Shown one piece after another: positions 1 through 28,029 of a stretch of 64,000 bases of DNA. Each line of letters starts with the position of its first letter. Positions within the stretch are counted from its first letter, which is position 1. Location of the stretch: the NCBI RefSeq assembly GCF_011397635.1, contig NC_064767.1, positions 1,244,501 to 1,308,500 on the forward strand. Reading direction: 5' to 3'. Position numbers and translations under genes: made by a program. Under the pieces are notes generated by a model. That model had not been told where the DNA came from and made no database searches. It saw nothing but the letters and a program-made list of their open reading frames with translations. Origin of the DNA: Epinephelus fuscoguttatus (lineage: Eukaryota; Chordata; Actinopteri; Perciformes; Serranidae).

Positions 1-16121
<16,121 letters not shown>

Positions 16122-16460
16122 TTTGGTGTTTTCAGCGGGTTTACCGACGGCTGAGTTCAGTCAGAGCTGGAGACTGTGCGGGGGAAGGCGAGGAAGTGGA
16201 GCGGGGAATACGAAAAGTTGTCCCGCAGCCGCGGCTCCTCCTTCCCGCCGCCCCTTCCTGCTGCGTGACAGCGTGTGCACGTGCGGGTGTGTGTGCACGT
16301 GCGGCTGTTTTTCAACTAAACGACACGAGACCTTTTTAACCGGCAGTAACGTCCCGGAACAGTCGCGTCTCTGAGCTAAACTTTAGCGCTTTAAACCCCG
16401 TTTTAAACGTGTTTGTACCGAACATAGGTGACGGCACGTCACCGGAAATGAAGCGAAAAG
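16122..16460 (-). promoter_or_regulatory. GC-rich putative glud1 5'UTR and promoter
   Basis: The sequence just upstream of the glud1 ATG is much richer in G, C and CpG than the surrounding DNA, and continues the CpG-rich exon 1. No TATA box stands out, which suits a housekeeping mitochondrial enzyme. Two CCGGAA/TTCCGG ETS-like sites lie at about 16441-16448 and 16589-16594. The transcription start is not determined. Confidence 0.5.
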
Positions 16461-17039
16461 GACGCAGAGATAAAGAAAGTGAAGAGCACGTGGCAGACAT
16501 GTTCATTTTTAATTGATTTTACACTTTTTCCGTTATATTTTGGTTGTTTAAGCTAGCGTCGAGCTAGCTAGAATAGGTACACACGGAACTTCCGGTTGTG
16601 ACATTCAAAATAAAAGCATATATTGATGAAGTTTTTTATTTTATTTAAGATTTTATATTTCCCAACACAAACTGAACATTTCTTCAGTTAGGAATACAAT
16701 TCTAATTATTATTTCCTTTGTTTTATTTTATTTATTTATTTTCTCTTTATCGTTATACAAACACAAACATTTGGAGTGTCCATTCAGTAGTTTGTTTGTT
16801 ATCATCTGTAAAACATTCAACCTTAGTCTTCCTCTACATGTGCTTAGAATTAAATTAAATGTGTATAAAAAGAAAATCACAAAAATGAAACTGACACAAA
16901 AATAGTGCAGAATATAAAATGTAGAGATAAAAATGATGTATATTACATATATATATCATTTCAACGTGAATAAACTGCACATACTGCGGGATAAATATTA
17001 AGAATGGACTGCACTTGTATGACGCTCTCCTGGTTCTAT

Positions 17040-17260
17040 GATCACTCACTTTTCCACCATGTCACATTCACCCATTCACACACACATTCACACACAGGTG
17101 GCAGAGACTACCACACAAGGTGTCACCTGCTACTCAGTGACACACTCACACACTGATGGAGCAGCCATCAGGAGAACTCTGGGGCTCAGTATCTTGCCCA
17201 AGGATACTCTGACATGCGGACTGGAGGAGCCGGGGATCGAACTGCCACACCAATGATCCC
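17040..17260. repeat. common teleost interspersed repeat
   Basis: It contains GGGGCTCAGTATCTTGCCCA and GAGCCGGGGATCGAACTGCC, blocks I recognise from a widespread fish repeat with a tRNA B-box-like end. It is non-coding. Confidence 0.5.
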
Positions 17261-18094
17261 TCAGCAGATACATACATATACAGAGATTTCAACAGGACAA
17301 GAAGAAATATGTACTCATAGTGTGTCATCACTCAGCTGATTCTACTAATTTGATAATATATTTAAATTTTGGCCACTCCGCTCTAATGACCTGTGACCTC
17401 AGTCTGTCAAACTGCAGAGAAATAGAAGTGACACAGACATGACAGCAGGGGTTGAAGAGCCTCAGGCTTTTTGTAGCTTGCACAAAAACTGATACAAACT
17501 ACAGTCACATCATTTCAACAGGTTTTATCACTTTATAAAAATGATAATTATCATGTCAATAATTTGAGTGATTTGAGTTTATTTGGCTTTGTCATTGTGG
17601 ACAAACCAGTCCAGATATTTTCAACAAACAGAGGAAAAATAAACCAACATATATTCAAACAATAATAATAAAATAATCCAAAAAACAAAACAAAACAAAA
17701 TGGAATAAAACAAATTATAAAACAAATTTGAATGCATAAAAATTGAAGAATGACACAGGATAATAACACTTAATAAAACTTATTTCTGAAGTGGACTTTA
17801 ATCATTTGAAATAACTTAATAACACTGAAACTGATCTGGAACATTTATATGTGCATATTTAAAAAAAGAGTAAGAAAGACATTTATTTTGAAATCAAATA
17901 CTGTTTCCAGGTTGAATTTAACTTCCTGTGGAGGTTCCCACCTCAAACCTCCTCTCCTGACTCCTGACAATCTGTATTTATATATTTTTATCTCTAAATT
18001 AGAGTCAGTTTAGTTTTAGAGTTTCTAAACTTATGTTAGAAAGGAAACTTAATTTATTTAATCTAAGTATAAAGTTACATTTTGAAGCAAAGCA

Positions 18095-18141
<47 letters not shown>

Positions 18142-18269
18142 ACGAGGAGGTTTTAAATATCTTCTTGTCTAAACTTAGAGTCCTGAGACAGTTGGTCTGT
18201 CCGTCTCTCAGTGTCTCACACTAATAAACTCACTGCATGTGTCAGGAGAGTAAAATCGTGTTCAGATAT

Positions 18270-18995
18270 GAATGAAGTCTGTTTCTCCAAAATGATATCA
18301 GTCAAATATCTGAACAAATATCTGGATAATGTCAGAAAGATATTCCAAACCATATCAGAATTACCTAAAGTAGAATATCAGTCAAACATACTACCTGGAA
18401 AATATGAGTAAATTATTTCTAACAAGTTTGGAAAATATTTAAAAAAGAAGAAGAAGATAAAAAGCAGAATTATAGTAAAATATATTAAATGGATATCAGG
18501 GAATATACCCGGAAAATATGAGTAAAATATATTTAAGTCAGAATAAGATCACTAATAATATAAGAACAATACTAGTAAGATATATTTAAAAAATATCAGG
18601 AAAAAATGTCAGGAAGATATCCAGAACGAAATAAGTAGAACACACCAAAACACATCGGGGACAGAACCTGGGAGAATTAATAAAATACTAAAAAAAAAAA
18701 AGTCAAGAAAACACAAATAATAAAGGGAAAATATTCATAAAATATACCAAAAATATCAGAGAGATTACCTGGAAAATATGAATTAAATATTTTTTTTAAA
18801 AGTTAGGGAAGTATTTAAAATATATATATAAGTACAATAATAGTAAAATATATCAAATGGATATCATACCTGGAAAATATCACAAATAATGAAGGCACAA
18901 TATTAGTAAATTATATATAAAAGATATCAGAGAAAGTACCTGGGAAATATCAAGAAAACGTTGACGGGAAAAATCCCAAACATGTGTAAATATCC
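18270..18995. repeat. A-rich degenerate array (first block)
   Basis: Repeated AAATATCAG/ACCTGGAAAATATGAGTAAA modules form an AT-rich degenerate tandem array. The modules are the complement of the T-rich array at 14.69-15.53 kb. Confidence 0.6.
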
Positions 18996-19368
18996 ACATA
19001 AATATGAATTTAGTATCCAAAAATTAAAAATAAATCATTCAAGAAATATTGTGTGAACAATATAAGATGAACCGTGTTTTAATGTCTCCACTGTGGTGCT
19101 GACAGACATGATTCATGTGTTCATGTTGTAATGAAGTGTGCAGCCTCTCGGGGGCGTCAGAGCAGGACGTCACAGTTTATATTGTTCAGTTTAAAAAGAT
19201 AAAGTAAGTTAGAGGATAAATCAGTGAGGATCTGCAGCAGGTTGAATTAAACGTGCTCAGACGTCAGATAGTAAAGTGGACGTGATCCAGATGGGAACTC
19301 TGATCCAGTCACGTCTCAGATGGTTCTGCTGACTGACAGCAGCAACTGCAGGAGGAAACTGTAACTGA

Positions 19369-19406
<38 letters not shown>

Positions 19407-19559
19407 GAGGGATCACAGGTGACTCTCACACAGGTTGAACAGTTCACAGTGTCCTTTAACTGTTTCATGAGTCTCACTTTAGACCTGCTGCTTCTTTAAT
19501 GACCAACAAACACAGGTCGGCAATAACTAACTATATTTACTCAAATATTTCACTTAAAT

Positions 19560-19940
19560 ATAATTTGAAATGCAACAAGGATCCAAACAATGGGAAAATT
19601 ATGTATTTAGAAAATCTGTAAAACATAAAAAAAAGAAATGACTGAAAGTACTCAGAGAATCAGCAAAACATACAAAAATGTCAGGGAAAAAATTCAAAAT
19701 AATACTAGTAAGGTATCTGAAATATATCAGTAAAAGCTATAAAAAATAACAGCAAAAATATCCCAAATAATACTATTAAAATATTTGAAATATTATCAGT
19801 AATTTATACAAACATGAAGTACGTGGAAAATATCAGTCAAATATCTTAAAACAATCCAGGAAAATATCAAAATAATATCAGTAGAATATATAAATAATAT
19901 CAGGGACGTGTAAAGTCAAATATCTGAAAAATTGTGAGTC
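19560..19940. repeat. A-rich degenerate array (second block)
   Basis: The same AAATATCAGTAAAATAT-type modules as at 18.27-18.99 kb resume after about 570 bp of ordinary sequence and a CA microsatellite. Confidence 0.55.
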
Positions 19941-20822
19941 AATCAAAATATTTAATTATTATATAATAGATTTTGTGAGGTCGTTCTCTTCAGCAGCAGC
20001 AGCAGCAGCAGTGGTTTTATATATAGTGTTATTACTCTTTCACAGATGGGACAGAGCCTTCCTCTGATTGGACGACAGGAGCAGGAGCAGTTCAAGTGTC
20101 AGGGTTAGTTTGGATCAGCCCCCCCCCCCATATGAGCCGACCCTCCCTCAGCACCCTGCCGTCTGATTGGTGGAGCGGCGGCGACTCAGCGGCTCCGCCT
20201 TGTCTGATTGTTTCCAGCTGTGAAACACATCTGTCTGAGTTTTTCTGCTGAGTCATGGTTGTGTAAGAATCTGAGTGTTTTCTTCACAACATGAAACTAT
20301 GAAGGAAACAACCCAGAAATTAATTTCTTCTTATGGAGTCTGATCAGTGTCTGAGCTGCACATTTCTGCGAATTAATTAACGCTGAGCTTTGTATTATAT
20401 TAACCACAGAAAGTCTGTCATGATTGGTCACGCTGATTTGAAGAGAACTAGAAATGAATGTTTATTTAACCACAAAGACGAAGAGGACGAATCGAAAACC
20501 ACAGAAAACATCAACTGTATGAAGAAAAAAATCTAAATAAACAAAATGAAATAAAAATGAATAAAATAATAGATGAAATTAAAATCCAAAATGGGGGAAA
20601 AACGGATTCAAAAACAAATCAAATTAAAAGTAAACATGAAAGAACAGATTCTAAAAATTAAATACAAGATGAAGTCAGGACTGATCTCCTGTATGACATC
20701 ATCTGAGTCATTTATGAAACAAGTTGATGATGATGACGTCTGAATGAAGCTTTACAGCGTCATTTATTGTTGTTATTGTTTATTTGTTTATTTCACGGTG
20801 ACAGAGCGTCGGTCCAGACGAC

Positions 20823-20985
20823 ATGTGTGACCGGCCAAAGATCCACGTCTTCCTGGGGGCTCCTCCTCCCTCCTCCACCCCAGCCTCGGTGTCTGAGGCT
20901 GGGGCGGAGAGTGACCAGCATCCACCTGCCGACTGGAGACACCTGGAGCTCACCTGGCGGGAAGGACGTCTGAGGCCTGCTACAG
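20823..20985 (+). CDS. shld2: shld2 coding exon 1
   Basis: It encodes [18 protein letters not shown] and on to residue 54, ending in phase 1 at GTGAGG. The IHVFLGAPP box is the conserved extreme N-terminus of SHLD2, which fixes this ATG as the start. Confidence 0.88.
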
Positions 20986-23900
20986 GTGAGGCGTTCAGGG
21001 ACAGAGACAGTCAGTTTGTCAGATCGTTAGATTCTTTTTTTTAGCATATTTTAAGTATTTTAAGTGTTGACTGTCGTCTTTTGTTGTAACTCAATATAAA
21101 TATAAAACATAAAAGCGCCCAAGAACAGTCAAGACATTAAAGTACATTGCTTCTTTTTTAATTGTGCAGAATTCGTCAGAACCAGCAGCGTATCGTAGAA
21201 ATCCTGAGTTCAGGGCTGATCTTCTTCCAGCTGTTTTTTAAGTGTGTATCAGCAGACCTCGAAAAAGCGTCGAAAAGCATGGCTTTGTCAGTGATCGCAG
21301 CGACAGACACCAATGCCAAAAGCCACCTTTCACAGCGGTATGACACGCCTCTGGGTGATGTCAGTTTGTAACACAGCCAAACGTAACCTTTCGCAGTGTT
21401 ATGATACACTGCTGGATGACGTCAGGTTGAAATGCCACCGATAACGGCGAAACGTAAGGAGTTGGAATTCCTCTCTACGGTGGACAGTAGGGACAGTGGA
21501 CGGGTCCAACACACCCCAGTCTCTCACCCAGGAGCCCTCTCTTTGCTTCCCGGATGAACATAGAGCCAAACCATGATGTTTATTTCTGTTCCGGCATTGG
21601 TTGCGGCGTCTTGGAATGTCAACAGCAGACGCAGGAGGATACTTAATACATAAATGTGAAAGGCAACTGACAAAGCGATTGGTGATTGGTTGTTCCTCGT
21701 CACATGACCTGCAGTGGGCGTTGCTGCGTTCTGTAAGTTGAATGTTCTTTGATCTCGGGGTGCAGCCTACATGTCCTGAAAAACAGGTGCTTGGGAACAC
21801 TTGCGTGCAGCTAAAGTGTCTCTTTTGCTTTTGAACACACCTTCCGCACGTTGACATTTACAACATTAGTTCTGTGGGTGCAAAAAACGCAGCATGTGAA
21901 TCGACCCTGACTCTTAGCGAGAAGGTAAGGTTCCAAAATGAAGGTGAAAAATACAAATTATTTTCTTATCTTTCAGACGAGGCTGGAAATCGTCTGGTGG
22001 AGGAAAGAGTCGGCCATGAGGACGTAGAAGCTGATCAAGAAGATCTCCGCTCTGATGATCACAGACCTGCAGAGATTGGAGATGAAGAGACGAATCCCGA
22101 ACAGGAAGTTCAGTGTTCGTCTTCAGTCCACGAGTATTTGGACAGCTGTTTCCCTGCAGCTCAGTCAGAACCACAGAAACCAGAACCTGAACCTCCACAT
22201 CAGTCGTCACCAGCCGACCCTCCTCTGTCCGCCCAGACTCACTACCTCGCCACCTGGACTCTGAGTCAGGCATTAATCCTGAGAGGCAGGTGTGGCATCC
22301 ACTCAGCAACCAGCCCTGAGAAATCCCCGCCTCCCCGAACCCCACCCAAACATGCCAAAAATCCTCCATCTGTCTCCTCCAGCACCCCAGAGCTCTTCAG
22401 CCCAGTAACCCCATCACCCGAAGCCTCCGCCGAACTCTTCAGCCAACCCTGCCCGACCCCGAGGGTGCAGGAAGGAGGTGTCGTTATCGAGGCCACCACA
22501 GATGGAGTGCTCTGCTCCCAGGAGGCTGAGCAGCAGACCACTCAAGACTCCCCGTCTAAATCTCCCGATCTCAAGAAAGCTCGAATCTCAGAAAACCTTG
22601 AAGCATCTGCGGTGTTGACCGACAGCACAGCCACTACTGGCGCCACCACCACCACCGCCGCCGCCGGGCTCCAAGGTCCCACCACACTTCTGATCCGCTG
22701 TGACAAACGAGGTGTTCGGTACTCAGTTCTGGTGGCGGTCGTCCATCCCTGCCACCTGAAGGAGGTCAAGGTGAGTGGAGACGTTAAGACGTATCGTCTA
22801 TCGTGATCTAATAAAACCAGAATTATGTGAAGAAGACGATTTCATACGTCAAACTTTTTTTTAACAATATCGTTTTAAGAAAGATTATCATGTCTTATTA
22901 TGAGAATATAAACACAATGATGATGCTAACATGCTGATGTTACGCAGGTATAATGTTGACATCTTATTGTTGTATATTAGCATGCTAGCTTTAGCATATT
23001 ATCAGTAAACACAGAGTCCAGCTAAGGCTGATGTGATGTCATCAGTTTTGCAGGTATTGGACACATTAAAATGTCAACCTGATGATGACGCGAGATGAAA
23101 AGTCAGAGGATCATTAAAGTTCTTACAGTTCATCCTAAGGGGAGCATGAACGATGAATCACATTTCATCACAATCCATCCGTCAGTTGTTGGGATGTTTC
23201 ACTCAACCACAAACGTCACCCTGCTGGTGGCACTAAAGGAAAAGTTGGGGGATCACAAAAGTCAGTAGGATTCGTCCTCTGTGGAATATGAATGTCTGTA
23301 CAAATCATTTGCGCCAATCTGTCTCGTAGATGTTGAGATATTCAGTCTGGACAAAAGCGGTAAATCGGCAAAGAAAATGTGCGCAGGAAGTGCTCAGAAA
23401 TCCTGTAATAAATTATTTAATGTTAAAGTTAACACTTTGATTTGTTGGATTTAAGGTTAGGTCCGGGCCGGTGGCAGGGACCTCCGTTCCTCTGGCATCC
23501 ATCGTGGTGATGGACCAATCAGGCGTTGAGATGAAGGTGGTGCTGTGGCGGCGGGCGGCGTTCTGGGCATTGACCGTCAGTCCTGGAGACATTCTGCTCA
23601 TCACAGGTACAGAAATACACTCAAGTCGTTTTGGGACTGATGATGGCGACGATTTCTGACAATTATGTAACGATGCACAACCCAACGGCCACGCCCACTT
23701 AACGCTGTGACTGGTCAGCTGTGAAGTTTAAACATAGGAAACTAATTCTGTCACTTTTCATGCAACAACCAAATGCAGCACTGTGAATGACTTCCCGTCA
23801 GTCTGTGAATGTCTGTATTGTGATTTAAGTGTGTTTTAAGTCTTATAAACCTGTGAGGTGATTTTGTGTCTGATAAACCTTCAAACTGTTTTACAAACCT

Positions 23901-26900
23901 TCCTTTCTACGTCAGATTTCATCATTTCACAAGAAATTCACCAGCTCCAACCCACCAGTCGACAATTATAGTGTTGCTGAACCTTAAACACATTTAATGA
24001 GAACGCACTGATGTTCCAAATCTAGGTTAGGAGAGAAAACTGCTGCTCGTTCACTGAGCGACCTACGGATAGTCACCATGTCACCAAGCTTCCAGATCCA
24101 CCCGTTTCATGATGCAAATTATTGTTTCCCTGTCGTCTCTGATCAGGACTGCAGGTGAATGAAGACAGGTGGAGAGGGGAGACGGTGCTGCAGTCGACCT
24201 TCAGCAGCAAACTGCTCAACCTGGGACAGATCACTGCCTCCGCCTCACCACCAGGTATGACTGAAACCCACCTGTGACCAATCAGTGGCCTTTCTCCTGA
24301 CCTCTGCTTCAACCAGCTCTCTGTCTCTCTCTGCAGCTCCTCAGCATGTTAACGCTCGCACTCTCAGCTCTCTATGTGGCTTTCTTCGGGAGCGGCGCCC
24401 CCTGCTGTTGTCTTCAAACCTCCGCCCCCCTCAGGACCTGAACCGCCTCCCTTACGCCACCCTGAGGTCACTAAGGGTCAACACTCTGGTCCATGCCCTG
24501 CTGCGCGTCACTCATACACACATCAGCACAGGTGAGTTTGGTCACAGGTACAGAGCATCAGTGGACATCAGACTCACCTGAGTCATCAGGACAAACAAGG
24601 AGATGCTGAACTCAGCTAGTTAACAGCAGTAAACCCCTTTAGTTTGAAGATAACACAGCAGCATTATGGGTAAGAAAATGTTGTTGTTTATCTGTTGTGT
24701 CTGGTTTGTTGTCCCTGGCTTGGATGTCTGATTAAAATGCTGCTGACAGTGTTTCAACTTTGAGACAAAAGCACACCTCTTTACTGTATATATACAGTAA
24801 ATTTCAGGAGAATACAAACCACAAGATGTTAGATATGGGGCAGAAATAAAATTATGTCAGCAGGAAAAAATCCTAAATATTTTTCAGAAGAAACTTAGAA
24901 TTTGTCGTGGTTCCATCAGCCGTCAAGACAAGCTTAAATCACTATTTTTGGGCGGGGGTAAAAACTGAGAGGGAGCCTGAATTTGTGGGGAAAGAGTGCG
25001 ATCAATAACATTATCATCAGCAAAGAAACAGATATTTGTAAACAGAAAATTGGGATCAATATTATTTATATGAAATTCAAACAACAGTGGTCCCAGGATT
25101 GATCCCTGTGGCACACCGTTTGTCCTGTAAAATTTATTTGTTGATTTGGTTGTTTTACATTTGAAGATGAGATTAATTTAATGGATGTTTGTTAGCGTGG
25201 CGGAGTGAGGCTGAGTCTCGCTGCAGGTCGGCTGTTCAGCTGCAGGCCGTTCTGACTGTGGAGCAGCCGGATGGTCAGCAGGGGGCACTACTGCTGTGGG
25301 GAGCAGCTGTGAAGTGGCTGCCTCGCTTCAACAGAGACAAAGGTACACAAACAAAAACAAGTTTACCATAGACCCTTTCACTATTAGTAAACAGTATGAT
25401 GTTTTTTGGTGGGCGGGGCTTAGCTGGAGGCAAAACAATTCTCCACAGACATTAGCTAGCGCTAGCTAGCAAGTTCTGTTGGTTTGTTTAGACAGCGGAG
25501 GAAGATGATGTGAGTAGTGTGTTCAGAAATACTCAGTCTGAGTGTGGGAGTGCTAATCTAATGTGCTAAAAAGTTAGCGTTGCAGAGAAATCCAATCTTC
25601 CTCTTAATCCCTCCCCAGTTTCTGATGAGGTGGACATGATAACCCTTAATACACATAACCTTATTCATCCCTACAACAGGAAATACTTTTTCCCTAACCT
25701 GATATGAAGTGTGCGCTGCACATGTGAGCATTTTTGATGATGGCCTCCGTCCAGTCCTTTGGTCTTATCACATTTAACTATAGTTGTCTTTGTTTTTGTT
25801 ACTACAGCCCTGTGGGGGAGGGGCAGCTGCACCTCCAGCTGATAACATGATGTCATTATGACACTGGCCCTAAAAGGGTCTACACATATATTTGTGTGAG
25901 GACACTTACCTTTACGGCTCACCCAAATCAGACAAAAAAAAAAAAACAAACTAATAAATTGTCCGTCTCCTTCAGCGACTGTCTGGGACTTCCACATCCT
26001 CCTGGTGAGGGAGAGTTTGAACTCTGACCTCCCTGAGCTGCACTCCACTCCCTGGAGCTCTGTCAGGCCTCTGGACCCCACCACGCGGCGGGTGCAGGAC
26101 TTTCTCCAACCACAAACCGTTCGAGTAGGAAGGAGCAGTCTGGAGCTGGACCTCGACACCCTGCTGTCTCAGAAATACAGCGGTGAGTGCAGGCAAACTT
26201 GAAATAAACATTGCAAAGGTCAGAAAAATTGTCTGGGGCACTTTTCCAGAGCTGTAATGAACTCCAGTAGTCCAGTTATTTCAAAGTGGTGGTGTCCACA
26301 AACCCACAAATGTCAACGTGGTGGGGGTGAACAGGATCGATCAAGTTATAAGATTAATTCTTTGGGCACCAAAGTGGACTGACCGGCAGACTGACACTGC
26401 CATTCCTAGAACCACGCCGCAAGCTTATTATAAACTATATAGGCCCTAAAACTGTGCCTTGAGGAACACCACACTCAAAACAAAATTTCACAGTGTGATG
26501 AAATGTCTAGGCCCTAAAATTAAATTCTGAGGCATTGAGTATATCAGAGCTGCTTACATGTGTTAAACAGTAGAGGACCTAAACTTGGACCCTGAGGTAC
26601 ACCACGGGTAAATTTTAGGCTTGTGGTAAAAATGTTAACATGACAGTAAATTCAAACAGCGTCTGAGAGAAAGGTTTTGCTGTCTTCTTCACCAGGTGAC
26701 GTGGAGCTAAGAGTAAAGATCACCGCCTTCCACTTTAAGGATTCTCCACCTTCCCAAAATGCACCTCAGCCAGTCCTGGACGGCGCCACACCGCTGGATG
26801 ATATCCTGGCAGCACTGAACGGTGACATCACCTACACTGGCTGCGGTCGCTGCTCTGCTGAGCTCGATACAGACGCCAACGGCATCTACAGCCCCTGTTA

Positions 26901-27571
26901 CCCCTGCCTGCCCCACACCGCCGTACGCCGCTACTACAGGTACATCGCTGAGACTTTTTAGACCATATTATTGAAAGCTTTTATTTTTACATTTAATTTT
27001 TTAATCAGTTGTACTGTAGTACAGTAACTGATCTTTTTTTAATGTTTCTTATTTTCATCTTGTGTGTTGTGTTAATTAATTTAATTATTTTGTGTCTTCG
27101 TTTCAGGCCAGGTGTGCTGAGAGTGAGTGGGCAGGCCAACAGGCAGGTGTGTGTTCAGGTTCCTCCTGTTCCACTGCAGAAGATCCTCGAAGCTCCGCCT
27201 GATAAACTCCACAAGAGCTCAGGTGGGACAGAAACTGACTTCCTGTCAGTCATGATTCAACTCAGTGAAACTTTGTTGGCTTCACATGATGTTTAGATTT
27301 ACAAACATATTGCGGCGCCGACCGTGAACCCCTAAGGGGTTGGGATGATTCTGAACGAGTCCCGAGTTCATAGGGTCTTTCTAATTTGTGTCCCTCAGCT
27401 CCGGGCTCAGAGGTGAAGCACATCCAGGTGGCAGCAGAGAGGATCCAGACCCTCCTCTCCCTCCCAAGAAAAACCTTCATCATCACTGTCCAGAGCAACT
27501 TCCTGTGTGACGAAAACAGCGTCCCCATCAGTCAAGACTTCACATTGCTGGACCTTCAGTTCCCCAGCTGA
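20823..27571 (+). CDS. shld2: shieldin complex subunit 2 (complete, ten coding exons, 765 aa)
   Basis: SHLD2 (FAM35A) is the single-strand-DNA-binding part of shieldin (SHLD1-SHLD2-SHLD3-REV7), a nuclear effector of 53BP1-RIF1 that protects double-strand breaks from resection and favours end joining (family knowledge). Ten exons join in phase to 765 codons plus stop. Seen: an N-terminal [11 protein letters not shown] box matching the REV7/SHLD3-binding end, a long low-complexity acidic and proline-rich middle (about residues 55-300), then the OB-fold region (about 305-765) with [40 protein letters not shown] and a CxxC-x14-CxxC zinc ribbon (Cys 638, 641, 656, 659). It is somewhat shorter than human because the disordered middle is shorter. 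Head-to-head pairing with glud1 supports orthology. Confidence 0.95.
21977..22770 (+). CDS. shld2: shld2 coding exon 2 (long disordered region)
   Basis: This 794-base exon begins after TTTCAG and ends at AAG|GTGAGT. It is rich in Glu, Pro, Ser and Thr, with repeated SPEK/SPVTPSP-like stretches and an ELFSPV motif also present in human SHLD2. It ends in [17 protein letters not shown], entering the first OB fold. An open frame upstream (from 21874) is intronic. Confidence 0.9.
23456..23606 (+). CDS. shld2: shld2 coding exon 3
   Basis: It encodes [20 protein letters not shown] then [20 protein letters not shown], the core of the first OB fold. The exon is phase 0 in and phase 1 out; the acceptor is TTTAAG. 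Confidence 0.92.
24147..24254 (+). CDS. shld2: shld2 coding exon 4
   Basis: It encodes [20 protein letters not shown] then [16 protein letters not shown], very close to the human segment. Phase 1 in and out. Confidence 0.93.
24337..24531 (+). CDS. shld2: shld2 coding exon 5
   Basis: It encodes the linker [20 protein letters not shown] through [18 protein letters not shown] into the second OB fold. Acceptor CTGCAG and donor GTGAGT, phase 1. Confidence 0.9.
24830..25140 (-). mobile_element. LINE reverse-transcriptase relic in shld2 intron 5
   Basis: Minus-strand translation gives [20 protein letters not shown] then CFFADDNVI, the RT motif B and the catalytic ADD box. It is a short, broken fragment opposite in strand to shld2. 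Confidence 0.65.
25196..25342 (+). CDS. shld2: shld2 coding exon 6
   Basis: It encodes strands of the second OB fold: [20 protein letters not shown] then [14 protein letters not shown]. Acceptor TTGTTAG and donor GTACAC, phase 1 in and out. Confidence 0.88.
25369..25890. mobile_element. MITE of about 520 bp in shld2 intron 6
   Basis: TAGACCCTTTCACTATTAGT at the left end is matched by an inverted TGTAGACCCTTTTAGGGCC at the right end. Internal blocks recur at 395-720. No transposase is present. Confidence 0.6.
25976..26182 (+). CDS. shld2: shld2 coding exon 7
   Basis: It encodes [20 protein letters not shown] then [13 protein letters not shown], matching the conserved LHTTPWSS block of SHLD2. 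Acceptor TTCAG, donor GTGAGT, phase 1. Confidence 0.92.
26380..26625 (-). mobile_element. RT motif-B relics in shld2 intron 7
   Basis: On the minus strand, [14 protein letters not shown] and [15 protein letters not shown] peptides occur around 26450-26480 and 26575-26610, with a third degenerate copy of the neighbouring bases near 26510. They look like LINE fragments, possibly tandemly copied. Confidence 0.4.
26696..26939 (+). CDS. shld2: shld2 coding exon 8 (zinc ribbon)
   Basis: It encodes the third OB fold with [20 protein letters not shown] then PCYPCLP, a four-cysteine zinc-ribbon insertion like that of RPA70 domain C. Phase 2 at the donor (AG|GTACAT). Confidence 0.94.
27107..27222 (+). 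CDS. shld2: shld2 coding exon 9
   Basis: It encodes [20 protein letters not shown] then [14 protein letters not shown]. The split arginine codon (AG|G) joins exon 8 correctly; the donor is GTGGGA, phase 1. Confidence 0.9.
27399..27571 (+). CDS. shld2: shld2 coding exon 10 with stop
   Basis: It encodes [20 protein letters not shown] and ends [20 protein letters not shown] before TGA at 27569. The NS-P-QDFSLLD-type ending is the conserved C-terminus of SHLD2. Confidence 0.93.
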
Positions 27572-27998
27572 TGGACTGCGTATGACAAACACCCAGACCA
27601 GATCCCAGCTGCCTCAGTGTGGACTGGTTAGATCTGATACAGGATGTTGGGAATGAGCTCATCAGTGGGATCGGGATCAGGACCTGGTCCAGGTTTTTTA
27701 TGTATCAGGTTCATAAAGCCAGGAAGGCAGGAAATCCAAAGTGTGGGATCATTTTGAGAAGGTGAAGGACGAACCCAAGGTGATATGTAAACTCATCTTC
27801 ATTGGTCGACTACAAACATGACGTATCATCTGAAACATGGAAGTAGCTACATGCCCATTAGCCCACAGCTTTACATTGCTTTCAGGTGGACTATACCACA
27901 TGACGGCTACATCCACAGTTTGATTTCCAGCTGTAGACCTGTGTTGCATTTCCCCTCTCTCTACCCTCCTCTTCTGTCTGTGTCTGTATGAATTGTCA

Positions 27999-28004
27999 AA
28001 TAAA
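27999..28004 (+). promoter_or_regulatory. candidate shld2 polyadenylation signal
   Basis: AATAAA lies 428 bases after the stop codon and is followed 12 bases later by an A run (28016-28029). It is the only AATAAA noticed before the open, AT-rich intergenic stretch. Confidence 0.5.
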
Positions 28005-28029
28005 GTCAAAGTGCCAAAAAAAAAAAAAA

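Larger units (their letters stand above)
16461..20822. other. intergenic space between divergent glud1 and shld2
   Basis: No coding sequence was found. It holds a common fish interspersed repeat at about 17040-17260, a GT run at 18097-18139, a CA run at 19372-19403, A-rich degenerate arrays, and inverted CCAAT boxes (CTGATTGG near 20063-20070 and 20163-20170) that may belong to the shld2 promoter. A TTTATTTCACGGTGACAG acceptor-like site just before the shld2 ATG suggests a non-coding first exon upstream. Confidence 0.5.

Noticed and set aside
21399..21857. 152-aa minus-strand frame in shld2 intron 1
   Set aside because: It overlaps interspersed-repeat sequence (the block around 21600-21650 resembles 39.77-39.80 kb) and has no domain or splice support.
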